Positions 4,255 to 6,736 of a stretch of DNA of 6,736 nucleotides are shown here, piece by piece. A model generated the notes under the pieces. The model made no database searches. It had not been told where the DNA came from and worked only from the letters and a program-made list of their open reading frames with translations. This DNA is from Candidatus Heimdallarchaeota archaeon (GTDB lineage Archaea > Asgardarchaeota > Heimdallarchaeia > Heimdallarchaeales > Kariarchaeaceae). Made by a program: the position numbers and the translations under genes. The stretch spans positions 1 through 6,736 of the forward strand of contig WAMJ01000199.1 of NCBI GenBank assembly GCA_015522385.1, written 5' to 3'. Position 1 is the stretch's first letter. Every line of letters begins with the position of its first letter.

Positions 4255-6054
4255 ATGTCAGAGAGCGAAGGGAGGACAAGGTCACCGATTGGAGTAATTA
4301 TGGGACATGTGGACTCGGGTAAGACGTCTTTACTGGATAAAGTTCGTCGGACTGCCGTGCAGGTCAGGGAAGCTGGAGGTATCACCCAACACATAGGAGC
4401 GAGCTTCTTTCCAGCGGAGACGATAGAGGAGATGAGCTATGTTCTTCACCGTGGAAAGGTGAAACTGCAGATCCCAGGGGTCTTGATGGTTGACACACCC
4501 GGTCATGCTGCCTTCATGAACCTGAGGTCGAGGGGAGCGTCGGTAGCTGACATCGCGATCGTAGTGGTGGATCTGACCAAAGGTTTTCAGGCGCAGACAT
4601 TCGAGAGCATCAATCTGTTGAGGAGGAGTAAAGTCCCCTTCGTCATCGCGGCAAACAAGATCGACAGGCTGGCGGGGTGGAAGGGCAACGAGGGCATGTC
4701 GTTTGTGGAGAGCTACAAGAAGCAGACTGCCAACGCTGTGGCCGCCCTGCAGACGAAGATCTACGAAGTGCAGGGTGAATTGGGGCAGATTGGTTTCGAG
4801 TCGGATCTGTACACCGAGGTGAAGGACTTCACCAAGCGTATCGCCATCATCCCGACATCAGCTCAGACGGGAGAGGGCATCCCGGACCTATTTCTCGTGA
4901 TGGCTGGTCTAACCCAGCAGTTCCTCATGAAGAAGCTGAGCACCACCGACGGTCCAGCTAAGGGTGTGATCCTCGAGGTGAAGGAGGAGCAGGGTATGGG
5001 GACGACACTCGACGTGATCATCTACGATGGGTCGATCTACTCGGATGACATGGTGGTCTTCGGTGGGAAAAACGGCCCCATCATCACCAAGATGAGGGCG
5101 CTGCTCGAACCGAAGGAGCTGGACGAGATGCGGGATCCCCGCGACAAGTTCATCAAGGTCAAGGAGGCCCATGCAGCGACAGGTGTCAAAATCACCGGTC
5201 CCGAGTTTGGGGAAGCCCTTGCTGGAGCGCCGTTCTATGTCGCAGAGGACAAGAAACACGCCAAAGAGCTCGCCAAGGAGATCTCCAAGGAGCTCTCTGA
5301 ATTCCAGGTCACGACTGACGAGGTCGGTGTTGTAGTCCGTACGGATACATTAGGGTCGCTCGAAGCACTTGTTGCCATGCTCCGCGAGCAGGGGATACCG
5401 ATCAGAAGCGCTGATGTGGGAGATATCTCCAAGCGTGATGTCATGAGTGCTGTGATAACTTCCAATGAGCACCCAGAGTACGGGGCCATCCTCAACTTTG
5501 GAGTCAAAGTCAACGAAGAGGCAGAGGAGATGGCTGCTACCGAGGGCATCCCAATCTTCGAGGATCCCATCATCTACGGGTTGGTAGATGGTTTCCTCGA
5601 GTGGTATGGCGACATGGTGGAGCAGGTTAAGCGTGCAGAAAAGGGACTTATCAAGCGACCTACAAAGATTATGCTACTCCCCAATATGGTGTTCAGGAAG
5701 AACAAGCCTGCTATTGTCGGGGTGGAAGTCCTTGCAGGTGAGCTTCAGCCCAAGGACGTTCTGCTCAAGGAGAATAACTCGAGGGTCGGAACTATTCTCC
5801 AGATAAAGTACAACAACGAGAACATCAACAAGGCGACTGCGGGCATGCAAGTAGCGGTCTCAATCAAGGGTCCAACAATCGGACGGCAGATCCACGAGGG
5901 AGACGAAGTGTACGTAGACCTCCGGGCTAAAATCGGTCTCTCAATTTACCAGAAGTTCATGGATGACCTAACGCCTGCAGAGCGTGAGGTTTTCAACGAA
6001 CTCGAGAAGATAAAGAAGGCTGCGGGTTACAGGTTCTGGCCCTTCACGGGATGA
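4255..6054 (+). CDS. infB: Translation initiation factor aIF5B (IF-2 homologue)
   Basis: A 599-residue GTPase that promotes ribosomal subunit joining and placement of initiator tRNA. The G domain holds GHVDSGKT (17-24, G1), AGGITQHIGA (40-49, switch I), DTPGH (80-84, G3), NKID (134-137, G4) and SAQTGEG (202-208, G5). Domain II, a beta barrel, covers about 233-330; domain III about 355-460; domain IV, which binds the tRNA end, about 468-557; and the C-terminal helices (560-599) end in GYRFWPFTG. The compact length and the lack of a long N-terminal extension are archaeal traits. No intein is inserted at the P-loop, where some archaeal copies carry one. The ATG is set by a box A and a GAGGA six bases upstream. 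It follows ndk, a common archaeal neighbour. Confidence 0.98.
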   Translation: MSESEGRTRSPIGVIMGHVDSGKTSLLDKVRRTAVQVREAGGITQHIGASFFPAETIEEMSYVLHRGKVKLQIPGVLMVDTPGHAAFMNLRSRGASVADIAIVVVDLTKGFQAQTFESINLLRRSKVPFVIAANKIDRLAGWKGNEGMSFVESYKKQTANAVAALQTKIYEVQGELGQIGFESDLYTEVKDFTKRIAIIPTSAQTGEGIPDLFLVMAGLTQQFLMKKLSTTDGPAKGVILEVKEEQGMGTTLDVIIYDGSIYSDDMVVFGGKNGPIITKMRALLEPKELDEMRDPRDKFIKVKEAHAATGVKITGPEFGEALAGAPFYVAEDKKHAKELAKEISKELSEFQVTTDEVGVVVRTDTLGSLEALVAMLREQGIPIRSADVGDISKRDVMSAVITSNEHPEYGAILNFGVKVNEEAEEMAATEGIPIFEDPIIYGLVDGFLEWYGDMVEQVKRAEKGLIKRPTKIMLLPNMVFRKNKPAIVGVEVLAGELQPKDVLLKENNSRVGTILQIKYNNENINKATAGMQVAVSIKGPTIGRQIHEGDEVYVDLRAKIGLSIYQKFMDDLTPAEREVFNELEKIKKAAGYRFWPFTG

Positions 6055-6058
6055 CAAG

Positions 6059-6065
6059 TTTATTG
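6059..6065 (+). promoter_or_regulatory. Candidate box A for the 3'-terminal gene
   Basis: TTTATTG just after the infB stop is centred about 28 nt before the GTG at 6090. It is followed by a 10-bp palindrome, GAATTAATTC (6065-6074). This spacing favours GTG 6090 over the in-frame GTG at 6078, which would be too close to the element. Confidence 0.35.
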
Positions 6066-6089
6066 AATTAATTCAGCGTGACACAATCT

Positions 6090-6736
6090 GTGAGACCACG
6101 AGACGACTTCACACAACTTGATTCACTGGGGACGTACCTCGACTCGATGACCATGGGTCTACAACCGGAGACGTGCATAGAGGGGATGACCAACTTGCTT
6201 GCGGACGGTGTAGGTGGTATGCACAAGAGTGGCAACCTCGCGGACACCCGTGCTCAGGATATCTACTGGGAGAGTATTGAGACCATCGCTAAAATGTTGA
6301 ATCTCGAAGCAGAGCGTATCGTCCCCATCCCGGGGAGGGAAGTCGGTCTCAATCTGCTTGCTCCACTATTCGAGCAGGTGGAGCTGTGGACGATGGACGA
6401 TAACTCAGTTCACGCTCCGTTCATAGGGAGGACAAGTACGCAGGTTCGGGATGAGCTCATTGGTGGTGACGTGACAGTCGCTTCTACTCTCTCTGCACTC
6501 ACTGGGGAGCGTAGTGGTATCGAGGAACTGGAAGGAATTAAGATCATCGACACGAGCTACGAGAACATACAGTACTACACTCGCTGTCGCGAACTCCACG
6601 ACACGATCATCGTCATGGACGGGTCGGTAGGACTACTGGGACCCTTGGGTTCTGGGCTGATGTACGTGGGTGAAGGAGTGGGAGAGCAACTGGGGAACTA
6701 CGCTGTGGGAAGCCTTGGTGTGGCATCTGTGACATC
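6090..6736 (+). CDS. Class V aminotransferase-like protein, partial, apparent loss of PLP lysine
   Basis: An open frame of 215 codons running off the right edge, so the C-terminal part is missing. By eye it follows fold-type I class V enzymes (cysteine desulfurase, IscS). ESIETIAKMLNLEAERIV (61-78) and PGREVGLNL (81-89) match the region around the TSGATESDNL motif. The segment IIDTSYENI (152-160) matches VDATQS, with Asp154 at the PLP-nitrogen-binding Asp. GPLGSGLMYV (184-193) matches GPKGIGALYV. The Schiff-base Lys of HKIYGP aligns with Gly181 in VGLLGP, and no Lys lies between Lys151 and residue 215. It would then not be a standard PLP enzyme; it may be a pseudoenzyme or bind another ligand. 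Start is GTG 6090 (box A 28 nt upstream); GTG 6078 is possible. The gap after infB is 35 bp. The open frame is clear; the family call is moderate. Confidence 0.6.
   Translation, partial: MRPRDDFTQLDSLGTYLDSMTMGLQPETCIEGMTNLLADGVGGMHKSGNLADTRAQDIYWESIETIAKMLNLEAERIVPIPGREVGLNLLAPLFEQVELWTMDDNSVHAPFIGRTSTQVRDELIGGDVTVASTLSALTGERSGIEELEGIKIIDTSYENIQYYTRCRELHDTIIVMDGSVGLLGPLGSGLMYVGEGVGEQLGNYAVGSLGVASVT

Noticed and set aside
3366..6076. ATTAATTCAG shared before ndk (3366) and before the last gene (6067)
   Set aside because: A 10-base match in AT-rich spacer with different distances to the starts is probably chance.
1..6736. CRISPR array, tRNA, rRNA, transposon or phage genes
   Set aside because: No regularly spaced repeats, cloverleaf-like sequence, terminal inverted repeats or recombinase/phage-like products were seen.

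Overview
The window is archaeal chromosomal DNA. The main evidence is an archaeal-type translation initiation factor aIF5B, a nucleoside diphosphate kinase beside it, and a dicluster ferredoxin of the Sulfolobus/Thermoplasma type. Box A (TATA-like) elements about 22-28 nt upstream of most start codons, with GTG and TTG starts, also fit. The lineage cannot be fixed from the sequence alone; an Asgard-type or Thermoplasmata-type archaeon is possible, but that is a guess. I see no phage, insertion sequence, CRISPR array, tRNA or rRNA.

Left part (1-855, minus strand): an AT-rich intergenic stretch, then a two-gene operon read leftward. An acidic, helical, TerB-like small protein (529-855) overlaps by 4 bp (ATGA) a VHZ/DUSP23-like phosphatase (92-532). 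The phosphatase keeps its Cys-Arg P-loop but has lost the usual general-acid Asp.

Middle part (1060-2826, plus strand): a four-CBS-domain protein with a TTG start, a small protein with two CxCG knuckles, and a second VHZ/DUSP23-like phosphatase with all catalytic residues in place. Spacing and box A elements suggest separate promoters. CBS domains usually sense adenine nucleotides and the phosphatases would remove phosphate from proteins or small molecules, so this half has a signalling flavour, but a shared pathway is only inferred.

Right part (2903-6736): a 7Fe-type ferredoxin gene (minus strand) whose leader can fold into a 73-nt rod-shaped hairpin ending four bases before the start codon. 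It is divergent from ndk, which is followed after a 321-bp gap by infB. The gap holds degenerate direct repeats. The window ends inside a gene (6090 onward, open at the right edge) that resembles class V aminotransferases/cysteine desulfurases but appears to lack the PLP-binding lysine.

The points most worth following are the hairpin before the ferredoxin gene, the lysine-less aminotransferase-like protein, the phosphatase without its general acid coupled to the TerB-like protein, the loss of the zinc site in the ferredoxin, and the repeats before infB. No clear multi-gene novel system is visible.
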